Notes: generated by a model from the letters alone, not told the origin. A DNA stretch of 64,000 nucleotides from Phreatobacter cathodiphilus (GCF_003008515.1 NZ_CP027668.1:2038001-2102000), one strand, 5' to 3'. Shown: positions 24,378 through 32,785, numbered from the stretch's first letter. Made by a program: numbers and translations.

Positions 24378-24680
24378 TCAGTGCAGCCAGGCCACGCTCT
24401 GCGCCAGCCTGAACTCGCAGGGTCGCACCAGGCGCGAGGAAGCGACGGTCACCGCATGCAGCCGGCCGTCGAGGCTTTTCTCCCAGAAGGCGAGGAAGCG
24501 CTTCAGCACCGGGAAATAGGGCGCCTGGTCGTAGTCCTGCCAGAGATAGGTCTGCAGGAGCAGAGGGTGGTCCGGCATGCGGTACAGGATTTCGGCGGTG
24601 GTGAGGGAATAGCCTTCGATGAGCCGCACGAAATCCGCGTCGACGCGGCGGGCGGCGGGGGCTGGGGACGGCTCTGGCAT
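24378..24680 (-). CDS. Usg family protein
   Basis: A 100-residue protein matching the rhizobial Usg family: DFVRLIEGYSLTTAEILYRMPDHP, then LLQTYLWQDYDQAPYFPVLKRFL, FWEKSLDGRLHAV and a terminal LH. The biochemical function is unknown. The gene is divergent from bcsS, and the 191-bp gap between them has a CtrA-like site (24772-24786). Confidence 0.85.
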   Translation of the reverse strand: MPEPSPAPAARRVDADFVRLIEGYSLTTAEILYRMPDHPLLLQTYLWQDYDQAPYFPVLKRFLAFWEKSLDGRLHAVTVASSRLVRPCEFRLAQSVAWLH

Positions 24681-24771
24681 GACGGGCTCCGGCGAAGCTG
24701 CGACGATGCACTGCGGTCTGCGGGGGCCCGGCTCCCGGCCGTGCCCGGTACCGATTGAGCAACCCGCATGG

Positions 24772-24786
24772 TTAGCGAAGGCTTAA
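24772..24786. promoter_or_regulatory. CtrA-like site between usg and bcsS
   Basis: TTAGCGAAGGCTTAA is TTAG-N7-TTAA, one base from the CtrA pattern. It lies 92 bp before usg and 86 bp before bcsS, so it could control either. Confidence 0.35.
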
Positions 24787-24871
24787 CGCGCTGTTCCGCA
24801 CCGCGCGGCGGCAAGGCCATCCGGTGATGCCCCATATGGCGGCCCCGACCCATTTCATGGGGAAATGCGCC

Positions 24872-25582
24872 ATGCGCGCATGGAGAGTGTGGGGAGCCTT
24901 CGCCGTCGCATGGTTGCCGGTCGCGGCTCTCGCCGAGGCGCCCGGCGAACCGCGCTCCACCCGTTTCCTGGGGCTCGACGCGGCCTTCGACGGGGTCCAT
25001 CTCTCCGCCGGCTTCGACCTCTCTCCGTGGCGGGGCGCAGACGGCCGCGGCTTCACCCTGCGCGCCACGGCCGGCACCGGCCTCTCCCGCTTCCGCATCG
25101 ATCCGGCCCTGCCCGACCGGGTGAGCGAAACGGTCACCAGCGCGCGGCTCCTGGCGGGCTGGCGCGAGCAGGGCACCTGGGGCTCGGCGACCCTCTTCGC
25201 CGGCCTGGCGATGGAAGCGCGGCGGCTCTCGCCCGCCCTGCCCGATCCCCATCTCGGCACCAGGCTGGGGCCCGCGCTCGTCCTCGACGCCTGGCTGACC
25301 CCGGCCGACCGGGTCGCCGTCCAGGTCCACGCCACCTATGCCACCCCCTTCGACGCGGCGAGCCTGCGCATCGCGCCGGGCTATCGCGTCGCCTCCGGCG
25401 TCCATGTCGGGCCGGAGGCGACGCTCAGTGCCCATCACGGCACGCTGCGCACCCGCCTTGGCCTGCATGTCACCGGCATCACCATCGGGCCGGTGGGGCT
25501 GCGGCTCTCGGGCGGCTATGCGCGGGACCGCGGCGGCGGCGGCGGGGTCTACGGCGGCCTGTCGCTGTGGCGGGACTATTGA
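24872..25582 (+). CDS. BcsS-like cellulose biosynthesis outer membrane protein
   Basis: A 236-residue protein with a signal peptide (MRAWRVWGAFAVAWLPVAALA). RSTRFLGLDAAFDGVHLSAGFDLSPW and alternating hydrophobic strands to the end (GPVGLRLSGGYARDRGGGGGVYGGLSLWRDY) fit the BcsS beta-barrel family found with cellulose genes in Rhizobiales. No bcsA, bcsB or bcsZ is in the window, so a role in cellulose export is unproven. I chose the ATG at 24872 for the signal peptide; ATGs at 24830 and 24857 are alternatives. It overlaps the convergent GT39 gene by 7 bp. Confidence 0.65.
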   Translation: MRAWRVWGAFAVAWLPVAALAEAPGEPRSTRFLGLDAAFDGVHLSAGFDLSPWRGADGRGFTLRATAGTGLSRFRIDPALPDRVSETVTSARLLAGWREQGTWGSATLFAGLAMEARRLSPALPDPHLGTRLGPALVLDAWLTPADRVAVQVHATYATPFDAASLRIAPGYRVASGVHVGPEATLSAHHGTLRTRLGLHVTGITIGPVGLRLSGGYARDRGGGGGVYGGLSLWRDY

Positions 25583-27138
25583 GGCGCGGCGAGGTCGGGA
25601 ACCCCCGGCGCCACCGGCTCGCGCACCAGGAAGAGCACCAGCCGGTCCATCCGGTCCGTCAGGCCGAAGCGCGGCCGCCAGAGCCGGTCCACCGCCCCTG
25701 CCGGCTCCACGACGCGGTAGTGCCGCCCGAGCCGCGCGGCGACCTCCGCCTCGCGGCGGCTCTCGACCGCGACGAGCACCGGCCGCGCGGCGATGGTGGC
25801 GGTGTCGGGCTCCGGCTCCATGGCATAGCGCAGCCGCTCGCCAAGCTGGACCACCGGCGGCCGGCCGGACCCGTAGAAGCGCAGATGCGCCGTCGTCGTG
25901 TAGCTGGCCGTGCCGATCGTCCCCGCCCCGGTCCGCTCCGCCACGGCCTCAACCGCCGCCGCCGCGGCCCGCCAGCCATGGAGCTGCCCGGTAGGGTCGA
26001 TGGCGAGCGGCGCCAGCCGGAACGCCGCGTGGCCGAGGACGAAGAGACCGAGGGCCACGCCGGTCACCACCGACCAGCGCAGGCTCGCCCTGACCACGGC
26101 TGCCATGGCGGGCGCGGCCGGCAGGGCCTTGGCGCCCATCACGGCAGCGGCGACGGAGGCCGGCAGCAGGCAGGCGGTCCAGTTGCCCTGCACCCGGTCG
26201 AACAGCGCGTACCAGAGGAGATAGGCGAGCAGCGGCAGCACCGAGACGGTGACCAGTACCGCGCCCGGCTCGCGCTGACCCAGGGTTCGCCGCGCCGCTA
26301 CCCAGAGCCCCCAGAGCACCACGATCCCGACCAGCGGCGTCAGCAGCGCCGCCTGCCCGGCGACGAATTCCGGCACGAAGCGCGGATCGAAGGCCTTCGG
26401 CACGGCGCGGCCGAACTGCTTGGTGAGCGAGGCGCCGCCATGGGCGACGTTCCACCACAGCACCGGCGCCATCACCAGGAGACAGAGCACGCCGCCCGCA
26501 TAGGGCCAGGGCGAGCGCAGCCAGCGCCGAAGCTCCGGCACCAGCACGATCCACAGGAGGATGGCGAGGCCGAGGAAGACGGCGGTGTATTTGGAGACGA
26601 AGGCGAGGCCGACCGACAGGCCGGCGGCGAGCCACCAGGCTCCCTTCCCCGTCCGCCACACCTCCACCAGCGCCAGCAGCGCGAGCGTCCAGAACAGCAC
26701 CAGCGGCGTGTCCGGCGTCACCAGGACCGCGCCGGCGCCGAGGAACAGGGTCGCCTGCACCATGCCTGCCCCGGCGATCGCCGCGGCGCGATCGTCGGTG
26801 AGCCGCCACACCAGCCGCCAGACGCCGAGGCTCGCCGCCGCCCCGAGCAGCACCGAGAGCCAGCGAATGCCGAATTCGCCGTCGCCGAAAACGGCGGTGG
26901 AGGCGCGGATCAGCACCGCCACCATCGGCGGGTGGTCGAAATAGCCGAAGGCGAGGTTCTTCGACCAGATCCAGTAATAGGCCTCGTCGGCGGCGAGGCC
27001 GAGCGATCCCGCCGCCCACAGGCGGATCGCGGTCAAGGCCGCGACCAGAACCAGGACGGCACCCGCGCTCCCCGCCCAGACAGGGCGCAGGGCCGGCGCC
27101 ACGTCAGCGCCGCCAGACGAGGGCGGAGGAAGCGGCAT
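25576..27138 (-). CDS. glycosyltransferase family 39 (ArnT/PMT-like) membrane enzyme
   Basis: A 520-residue membrane glycosyltransferase. The first loop after TM1 has LAADEAYYWIWSKNLAFGYFDHPPMVA, with the acidic pair (DE) of GT39/GT83 enzymes such as ArnT. About ten hydrophobic segments follow, with TPDTPLVLFW, LSVGLAFVSKYTAVFLGLAILLW and a soluble tail from about residue 400. Such enzymes move a sugar from a lipid carrier to lipid A, protein or polymer. The ATG at 27138 overlaps the GT2 gene end by 35 bp; a GTG at 27102 is the alternative. It is last in the bta run. Confidence 0.82.
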   Translation of the reverse strand: MPLPPPSSGGADVAPALRPVWAGSAGAVLVLVAALTAIRLWAAGSLGLAADEAYYWIWSKNLAFGYFDHPPMVAVLIRASTAVFGDGEFGIRWLSVLLGAAASLGVWRLVWRLTDDRAAAIAGAGMVQATLFLGAGAVLVTPDTPLVLFWTLALLALVEVWRTGKGAWWLAAGLSVGLAFVSKYTAVFLGLAILLWIVLVPELRRWLRSPWPYAGGVLCLLVMAPVLWWNVAHGGASLTKQFGRAVPKAFDPRFVPEFVAGQAALLTPLVGIVVLWGLWVAARRTLGQREPGAVLVTVSVLPLLAYLLWYALFDRVQGNWTACLLPASVAAAVMGAKALPAAPAMAAVVRASLRWSVVTGVALGLFVLGHAAFRLAPLAIDPTGQLHGWRAAAAAVEAVAERTGAGTIGTASYTTTAHLRFYGSGRPPVVQLGERLRYAMEPEPDTATIAARPVLVAVESRREAEVAARLGRHYRVVEPAGAVDRLWRPRFGLTDRMDRLVLFLVREPVAPGVPDLAAPQ

Positions 27139-28207
27139 AGTTGAAGACCGCGCCCATGACGGCGCCGGCGAGGCCGGACAGCCACCAGTCGACGTCGCCG
27201 GCATAGAGCCAGCTCGCCACGCCCACATTGCCGAAGGCGCCGATGCTGCAGACGAGATAGAAGAGCACGAGCCCGGTCAGGAAGCGCCCGCCCTTCAGCC
27301 GCGCGTCGCGATAGGTGATCTCGTTGTTGATGACGAAATTCGACGTCATGGCGACATAGGTCGCCAGCGTCTGCGCCCATTCGAAGCGCAGGTCGAGCGT
27401 CAGCCCGGCATAGAGCACCGCCAGATGAACGAGCAGGCCGCTCGTCCCCACCAGCGCGAAGAAGATGAAGCGCAGCGGGATGATGCCGCCCGACAGCTTG
27501 TTGAGAACGAAGCCGACATAGTCGAGCGCCACCTTCGCATCGAGCTTGCTCTCGCCGTGGATGCGCTCGCGGAAGACGAAGGGCACCTCGGCGAGGCGCG
27601 GGGCCCGGGGCACCGAGGCGGCGATGTCGGCCAGAATCTTGAAGCCGGTGGTGGAGAGGCGCGGCGCCACCTCCTCGACGATGTCGCGGCGGATCATGAA
27701 GAAGCCGGACATGGGGTCGGAGAGCGGCGCCTTGAGGATCATCGACGACAGACGCCGCCCGAGGTCCGAAATGCCCTGGCGGATCGGCGTCAGGCCCTCG
27801 GTCTTCGATCCGCCGGCGATGTTGCGGCTGGCGACGACGAGGTCATGGCCGGCGCGGATCTGCTCCAGCATGGCCGGCAGAATCGTCTCGTCATGCTGCA
27901 GGTCGCCGTCCATGACGGCGACGACCGGCGCGGAGGAAGCGAGCATCCCCTCGATGCAGGCCCCGGCGAGACCCCGCCGCCCCACCCGGCGGATGCAGCG
28001 CACGCGGGGATCACGGCGGGAAATCTCCTTGACCACGGCCGCCGTTCCGTCCGGGCTGTCGTCGTCGACGACGATCATCTCCCAGGCGATGCCGGCGAGC
28101 ACGCCGTCGAGGCGTCGCGCCAGTTCCGGCACGTTCTCGCGTTCGTTGTAGCTGGGCACGACCACCGTCAGTTCGGGGGCGCCGGCGGTGGGGATGTCCT
28201 GGGTCAT
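27104..28207 (-). CDS. GT2 polyprenol-phosphate glycosyltransferase fused to GtrA-like domain
   Basis: A 367-residue protein. Residues 1-230 are a dolichol-phosphate-mannose-synthase-like GT2 domain: LTVVVPSYNERENVPEL, MIVVDDDSPDGTA, AVMDGDLQHDE and SDPMSGFFMIRRD. Residues 235-367 hold four membrane segments of the GtrA type, with RFIFFALVGTSGLLVHL and SNFVINNEITYRD. It probably loads a sugar onto undecaprenyl phosphate and flips it for the GT39 enzyme encoded next. It lies 35 bp after btaB in the same direction, so it may be under the same promoter. Confidence 0.88.
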   Translation of the reverse strand: MTQDIPTAGAPELTVVVPSYNERENVPELARRLDGVLAGIAWEMIVVDDDSPDGTAAVVKEISRRDPRVRCIRRVGRRGLAGACIEGMLASSAPVVAVMDGDLQHDETILPAMLEQIRAGHDLVVASRNIAGGSKTEGLTPIRQGISDLGRRLSSMILKAPLSDPMSGFFMIRRDIVEEVAPRLSTTGFKILADIAASVPRAPRLAEVPFVFRERIHGESKLDAKVALDYVGFVLNKLSGGIIPLRFIFFALVGTSGLLVHLAVLYAGLTLDLRFEWAQTLATYVAMTSNFVINNEITYRDARLKGGRFLTGLVLFYLVCSIGAFGNVGVASWLYAGDVDWWLSGLAGAVMGAVFNYAASSALVWRR

Positions 28208-28242
28208 TGGGCCGGGGTCATAGACCCCGCCCGCCGACGGGG

Positions 28243-28914
28243 TCAAGCAAGGGCAGGACGTGTCGCAACGGCATGGACCGCGTAGTCGCGGTAAGGCCGT
28301 TCCAGTCGCAGGGCGCAGCCCTCCGTCGCCGCCAGGGCCGCGAGGGTCTCGGCGACGCCGTCCCGCGGCGTCACGTGGAACTGCGCCAGCCAGGCGCGCA
28401 GGCCCAAGCGGAACAGGGCGGGCAATTGCCCCTGCCCGCCGAAATCCACCACGTGGAGCGAACCGCCGGGCAGGACTGCCGCCATGGCCCGCCCGAGGGC
28501 CTCCTGCCAGGGCGGAATCATCGACAGCGTGTAGGAGCAGAACACCCGGTCGAAACCGTCACGGGCGAAACAGGTGAGCGGATCGAACCCGGCGGCGTCC
28601 GCCCGGGCGAGGCGGATGCGGTCGGCGAGCCCCGCGCGAGCGACGGCGCGGCGGGCTTCCGCCAGCATGACCGGGCTGACGTCGAAGCCGTAGAAGCGCG
28701 CTTGCGGGTAGCGCCGCGCCGCCACGACGAGGTTGCGACCCGTGCCGCAGCCGACCTCCAGCACGGTGCCCCCGGCGGGCGGCGCGAGCTCGTCGATCAG
28801 GCGGTCGCGGCCGAGCAGGTAGAACTTGCGCGTGGCGTCATAGATGCCGACCTGCCAGCGGTAGATGGCGTCCATCCTCTCCGCGGCGGGAAACACGTCC
28901 GTCGGGGCGGTCAC
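28243..28914 (-). CDS. btaB: BtaB-like S-adenosylmethionine N-methyltransferase (betaine lipid synthesis)
   Basis: A 223-residue class I methyltransferase. MDAIYRWQVGIYDATRKFYLLGRDRLI near the N-terminus is the BtaB signature, followed by the SAM loop LEVGCGTGRNL (motif I) and FDVSPVMLAEARRA (motif II). BtaB trimethylates the product of BtaA to give the betaine lipid DGTS. The start overlaps the end of btaA by 4 bp. A general methyltransferase is the alternative, but linkage to a DUF3419 gene makes BtaB the strong call. Confidence 0.88.
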   Translation of the reverse strand: MTAPTDVFPAAERMDAIYRWQVGIYDATRKFYLLGRDRLIDELAPPAGGTVLEVGCGTGRNLVVAARRYPQARFYGFDVSPVMLAEARRAVARAGLADRIRLARADAAGFDPLTCFARDGFDRVFCSYTLSMIPPWQEALGRAMAAVLPGGSLHVVDFGGQGQLPALFRLGLRAWLAQFHVTPRDGVAETLAALAATEGCALRLERPYRDYAVHAVATRPALA

Positions 28915-30170
28915 GGCGCGGCCAGGGTGTAGAGGTGGAAGCCGCCGTAGATCGACGAGCGGTCGCGCTCCGTCCAGGCGCGGCAGCGCTCCGCGTCATA
29001 GGTGAAGCGCGCCAGGATCCCCGGCGAGAGGCGGCCGGGCAGCAGGCTCTCCTCCGCCGCCGTCCGGAAGATGACGCGGGCGCCGGGCCTGGCGGTGCGC
29101 AGGATCGCCGCCCAGAGCCGGTTCAGCACCGCGTCCGTCATCCAGTCCTGCGCGTCGAGCAGCACATAGGCGTCGCGGGAGGCCGGCGGCAGGCTCTCCA
29201 GATGGTCGATGAAATTCTCGTGACGCACCTCGACACGGCCGGCACGGGACCGCACCGTGTCGAAATGGCCGGCCGCGAGATAGGGCGGCACGGCGCCCGC
29301 CGCACCCTGATAGCGCCGGCCGAAGGCCTGCCAGGCGAAGTAGTTGCTCTCCAGCGGGAAGCCGCAGGCGAGACGTTCGAGGCGTGCCACCAGCACCTCC
29401 TCCATCCCGCCGCCCGCCTTCGCCGAGGTCAGCAGCGCCTGATACTGGGCCGGCGGAATGCCGAGCCCGTAGAGCGAGGCGGGGTTCTTCACCAGCCAGC
29501 GCACCAGCGGCGAGGCGAAGAGCGGCTTCAGCTCCGCGTCAAAGATGGCGCGCTGGTCGGCGAGCGAGCGCGCTTCCAGCATGCGGCGGGGATCGCGGCC
29601 GTGCAGCCGCGCGACCGCATGGCCGGTGCCGATCATCCAGCCGAGCAGGCCCTTGCGGTAGATGTTGTCGGAAAACTGCCGGATGCGCCGCCGCCCGGCC
29701 CAGTCGCGCCGCTCCCAGTAGGCGCGCGTCGCCGGATCGAGCCGGTCGCGCAGATGGAGGTCGTAGGCGGCGATATTGGCGCGGTTGTCGGCCCGGCCGA
29801 AGAAGCGGAAGAAGCTGTCGTGGTCGGGCAGGTGGAGGGCCGCGGCGAGCTTCAGCCGGTTCAGCGCCACGTGATGGGCGTTGAGGTCGACGGCGGTGAT
29901 CGCGGCAGGGCCGGCGACGAGATAGCTGAGGACGTTGCAGCCACCGGAGGCGATGGCCACCACGTGATCCGCGGGGCCGAGCGCCAGCGCCTCCATGTCG
30001 ATCTCCGGATCCTCCCAGATCTGCGGATAGACGAGGCCGGAGAACATCAGCGTGAAGAGTTGCTCCTGCAGTCCCGCCCGCGACAGCGGCCGGTGGCGGG
30101 CGACGGCCCGCCCGATATTGCGCTGGGTCGCCTTGCGCGCCTCGCCTGCCGCCAGAGTCATGCCGTTCAT
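28911..30170 (-). CDS. btaA: BtaA-like SAM:diacylglycerol 3-amino-3-carboxypropyltransferase (DUF3419)
   Basis: A 419-residue DUF3419 protein. LQEQLFTLMFSGLVYPQIWEDPEIDMEAL near residue 35, VAIASGGCNVLSYL, AVDLNAHHVALNRLKLAA and YVLLDAQDWM match BtaA of Rhodobacter sphaeroides. BtaA moves the aminocarboxypropyl group of SAM to diacylglycerol, the first step to DGTS, which replaces phospholipids when phosphate is short. It is first in the unit btaA-btaB-GT2-GT39. A double Pho-box-like array lies 40-79 bp ahead of the start. Confidence 0.9.
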   Translation of the reverse strand: MNGMTLAAGEARKATQRNIGRAVARHRPLSRAGLQEQLFTLMFSGLVYPQIWEDPEIDMEALALGPADHVVAIASGGCNVLSYLVAGPAAITAVDLNAHHVALNRLKLAAALHLPDHDSFFRFFGRADNRANIAAYDLHLRDRLDPATRAYWERRDWAGRRRIRQFSDNIYRKGLLGWMIGTGHAVARLHGRDPRRMLEARSLADQRAIFDAELKPLFASPLVRWLVKNPASLYGLGIPPAQYQALLTSAKAGGGMEEVLVARLERLACGFPLESNYFAWQAFGRRYQGAAGAVPPYLAAGHFDTVRSRAGRVEVRHENFIDHLESLPPASRDAYVLLDAQDWMTDAVLNRLWAAILRTARPGARVIFRTAAEESLLPGRLSPGILARFTYDAERCRAWTERDRSSIYGGFHLYTLAAP

Positions 30171-30209
30171 CCCGATTCGGAAGCGTTCGGACCGGGTTAG
30201 GCGGACGGC

Positions 30210-30249
30210 GTGACGCGCCGGTGAAGCAGCGATGACCCCGCGATGACGG
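30210..30249 (-). promoter_or_regulatory. double Pho box upstream of btaA
   Basis: On the minus strand four 7-mers repeat with an exact 11-bp period: CCGTCAT, GGGTCAT, GCTTCAC and GCGTCAC, separated by 4-bp spacers. This is the PhoB layout (CTGTCAY-N4-CTGTCAY), twice in tandem. A TAACCC hexamer 10 bp beyond the last unit (30194-30199) is placed as a -10 would be. The array ends 39 bp before the btaA ATG. Confidence 0.75.
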
Positions 30250-30329
30250 TTCCGCAGGATGATGCGGACAATTGCAGCGATTTCCGTCGGGACGGGTTAA
30301 GGTCAACCGGTAGGGTAAAGATGCGGCTG

Positions 30330-30435
30330 TGATTGTGCTGCACAGCGAATGGTCAGATAGACGGTCCCAACCACTCCGCGTCCACGGAGATGATCATCTG
30401 AAGCCCCGGGCCGGCAACGACCCGGGGATTTTTTT
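30330..30435 (+). ncRNA. candidate small RNA with intrinsic terminator
   Basis: A plus-strand terminator (30404-30435) lies where no plus-strand gene exists. Just upstream are a CTCCG/CGGAG hairpin (30374-30389) and a perfect 12-bp palindrome AGATGATCATCT (30388-30399). Together they look like the structured 3' part of a small RNA of about 100 nt. The 5' end is not defined and the start given here is approximate. No known RNA family was recognised. Confidence 0.45.
30404..30435 (+). terminator. intrinsic terminator of the candidate small RNA
   Basis: CCCCGGG (30404-30410) pairs with CCCGGGG (30421-30427) over a 10-nt loop, followed by A and seven T (30429-30435). It is the longest T-tract terminator in the window. 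In the minus direction the A-run precedes the stem, so it does not serve the convergent gene ending at 30466. Confidence 0.8.
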
Positions 30436-30465
30436 GTCAAAATTACCGCACGGACTTCAGCTTCG

Positions 30466-32073
30466 TTAAGGCGCGGGACGTCCGCCCGCCGCGGCGAGCG
30501 CCTCCGGCGTGTCGAGGTCGAGATGGACGTCGTCCGTCTCGGCCGGCACCTCGGCGACGGCCTCCGGCGCGCCCGCCAGCACCGCCCTGCCGCCCTGGTC
30601 GCCGGTGACCTTCATCAGCTCGGCGAAGAAGCGGCGGCCCCACAGCACGGGATTGCCGCGCCGCCCGCCGGCGACGGGCACGACGACGTGCCGCCCCTCC
30701 CCCGGCGCGAAGGCCGCGGCCAGCCTGCCGACGAGGCCCGAGGAGATGGCCGGCATGTCGCCGAGCAGCACCACGACCCCGTCGATCTCCTCGCCGAGAG
30801 CGGCGATGCCGGCCTTCAGCGAGGTGGAGAGGCCTTCGGGGAAGTCCGGATTATGGGCGAAGCGCACCGGCAGGTCCGCGAGAGCGGCGCGCACGGCCGC
30901 CTCCTGGTGGCCGGTGACCACCAGCACCTCGGCGAGACCGGCCCCGAGGGCCGCCTCGACGGCGTGGCGCACCAGCGGCCTGCCGCCGATCTCGGCCAGG
31001 AGCTTGTTCGGGCCGCCCATGCGGGTCGAGCGGCCCGCCGCCAGCACGACGGCGGCGAGGCGCGGGGCGGGCGGAGCCGCGATCTCACCCTCGCGCGGCT
31101 GCGGACGCGACACGATCTCCATCAGCAGTCCTCCCACCCCCATGCCGGTGACGTCGTGCTTGGTCACCGGCAGGCCGGCCAGCAGGCGCATCAGTACCCA
31201 GTCGAAGCCGTTCTCCTTCGGCGAGCGGGCGCAACCCGGCGCGCCGAGCACCGGGACGCTGCCGAGCGCGCCGACCATCAGCAGGTTCCCGGGGTCCACC
31301 GGCATGCCGAGATGGTCGACCTGTCCCCCCGCCGCCTCCAGCGCCGCCGGAATGACGTCGCGCCGGTCGGCGATGGCGGAAGCGCCGAAGACGAGGACGA
31401 GATCGGCCCCGCCCGCCACCTCGCCGATCGCCGCCGTCAGGGCCGCGGCCTCATGGGGCACGCGCCGCTCGGCGACGATGGCCGCCCCCGCCGGAGCCAG
31501 CCGGTCGGCGGTCACCCGCAGCGTCTTCTCCACCACCTTGTCGGCGAGCCCCGGCAGCAGGGTCGAGACCACCGCGACCCGCCGCCGCACGAAGGGCGCG
31601 ACCCTGACGAGAGGCCCCGCCGCGATCGCCTCCGCCACCCTGTCGCCGGCGACCGCATAGGGGATGATCTTGACGGTCGCCACCATCTCGCCCGCCTCGA
31701 CGGCGGCGAAGGCCGGCAGCGTCGCCAGGGTGATGGCCTCGTCTATGCGGTTGATCCGGTCGATGCCCTCGCGGTCCACCATCAGCACGCCAGCCTCGGC
31801 GGCGAAGAGATTGGCGCGGCCGGTGAACGGCGGATCGATGCGCAGGCCCTCCCCCGCCACCGCGGCGGCGATGCGGCCGGCGGCCTCGTCCTCGCCGATG
31901 TCGCCGGGCTCGGCCAGCGCCACGGTGATGGTCGCGATCCCCGCGGCCTTCAGCGCGGCGATCTCGGCAGCGCCGATCACCGATCCCTTCTTCATGAGGA
32001 GCCCCGGCCGGCGCACCGCATGGGCGACGACGCCGCCGAGGGCCTGCTCGACCGCCAGGGGACCGAAGCGCAT
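30466..32073 (-). CDS. molybdenum cofactor cytidylyltransferase (MoeA/MoCF-like plus MobA-like fusion)
   Basis: A 535-residue two-domain protein. Residues 1-340 resemble a molybdopterin-binding MoeA/MoCF-type domain: LLMKKGSVIGAAEIAAL, then VFGASAIADRRDVIPAAL, MPVDPGNLLMVG and a GCARSPKENGFDW site. Residues 345-535 are a MobA/MocA-like nucleotidyltransferase with the loop LAAGRSTRMGGPNKLL and VVLLGDMPAIS. MocA-type enzymes make molybdopterin cytosine dinucleotide, the cofactor of xanthine-oxidase-family enzymes such as CoxL, encoded upstream in the same run. It begins 34 bp after the xdhC-type gene. Confidence 0.85.
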   Translation of the reverse strand: MRFGPLAVEQALGGVVAHAVRRPGLLMKKGSVIGAAEIAALKAAGIATITVALAEPGDIGEDEAAGRIAAAVAGEGLRIDPPFTGRANLFAAEAGVLMVDREGIDRINRIDEAITLATLPAFAAVEAGEMVATVKIIPYAVAGDRVAEAIAAGPLVRVAPFVRRRVAVVSTLLPGLADKVVEKTLRVTADRLAPAGAAIVAERRVPHEAAALTAAIGEVAGGADLVLVFGASAIADRRDVIPAALEAAGGQVDHLGMPVDPGNLLMVGALGSVPVLGAPGCARSPKENGFDWVLMRLLAGLPVTKHDVTGMGVGGLLMEIVSRPQPREGEIAAPPAPRLAAVVLAAGRSTRMGGPNKLLAEIGGRPLVRHAVEAALGAGLAEVLVVTGHQEAAVRAALADLPVRFAHNPDFPEGLSTSLKAGIAALGEEIDGVVVLLGDMPAISSGLVGRLAAAFAPGEGRHVVVPVAGGRRGNPVLWGRRFFAELMKVTGDQGGRAVLAGAPEAVAEVPAETDDVHLDLDTPEALAAAGGRPAP

Positions 32074-32107
32074 CAGCCGCCTCCCTCGCCGCCACTGCGG
32101 GACCCGC

Positions 32108-32785
32108 TCACGCGATGCCCTGCCGCCAGGCCTGCGTCACCTCGGCGAGGATCGATACGGCGATCTCCGCCGGCGTGATGGCGCCGATGGCGAGACCCAC
32201 CGGCGCCTTGATGCGGGCGAGCGCTTCCGGCGCGACGCCCGCCGCCGTCAGCCGCTCGACGCGCCGGGCATGGGTTTTCCGCGACCCGAGCGCGCCGATG
32301 TAGAAGCAGTCCTTCTCGAAGGCGTGCGTCAGTGCGGGGTCGTCGATCTTCGGGTCGTGGGTCAGCGCGATGAAGGCGGTGTAGCGGTCCACGTGGAGGC
32401 CCGGCAGCGCCTCGTCGGGCCATTGGGCCAGGAGGGTGACACCGGGAAAGCGCTCGGGGGTTGCGAAGGCGGTGCGCGGATCGACGATGACCGGGTCGTA
32501 TCCGAGCATGCGCGCCATCGGCACCAGCGCCTGGCTGATGTGGACCGCGCCGATGATCACCATCTGCGCCGGCGGCACCTGCACCGTCAGGAAGGCGCGC
32601 GTGCCCTCCACGACGCCGCTGCGGCCCGTGCGCAGCGCCGCGCGGATCGCCCCCTCCAGCGGATCGCCGGCCAGGGTCTCCGCCGTGACGAGCCGCGCCT
32701 CGCCGCCGTCGAGATCGGTGACGAGAACCGCGGCACGCCGGCCGGCCCGCGCCGCATTGAGGGCGGAGAGGAGGTCGAGGCGCAT
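32108..32785 (-). CDS. XdhC/CoxI family protein, C-terminal type
   Basis: A 225-residue protein with the Rossmann half of XdhC: PPAQMVIIGAVHISQALVPMARMLGYDPVIVDPR, then ALTHDPKIDDPAL and FYIGALGSRKTHARR. XdhC proteins bind the sulfurated molybdenum cofactor and hand it to xanthine-oxidase-type enzymes. Here N- and C-terminal halves are separate genes: the start overlaps the stop of the 107-residue gene by one base, so both are translated from one message and probably act together. Confidence 0.88.
   Translation of the reverse strand: MRLDLLSALNAARAGRRAAVLVTDLDGGEARLVTAETLAGDPLEGAIRAALRTGRSGVVEGTRAFLTVQVPPAQMVIIGAVHISQALVPMARMLGYDPVIVDPRTAFATPERFPGVTLLAQWPDEALPGLHVDRYTAFIALTHDPKIDDPALTHAFEKDCFYIGALGSRKTHARRVERLTAAGVAPEALARIKAPVGLAIGAITPAEIAVSILAEVTQAWRQGIA

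Noticed and set aside
24865-27144. 759-codon plus-strand open frame across bcsS and opposite GT39
   Set aside because: Composition is Arg/Gln/His-rich and it runs antisense to the GT39 membrane enzyme.
30330-30465. leader peptide of an attenuator (GTG-started frame with W and R residues before a terminator)
   Set aside because: No biosynthetic gene follows on the plus strand, and the frame does not stop before the terminator stem.
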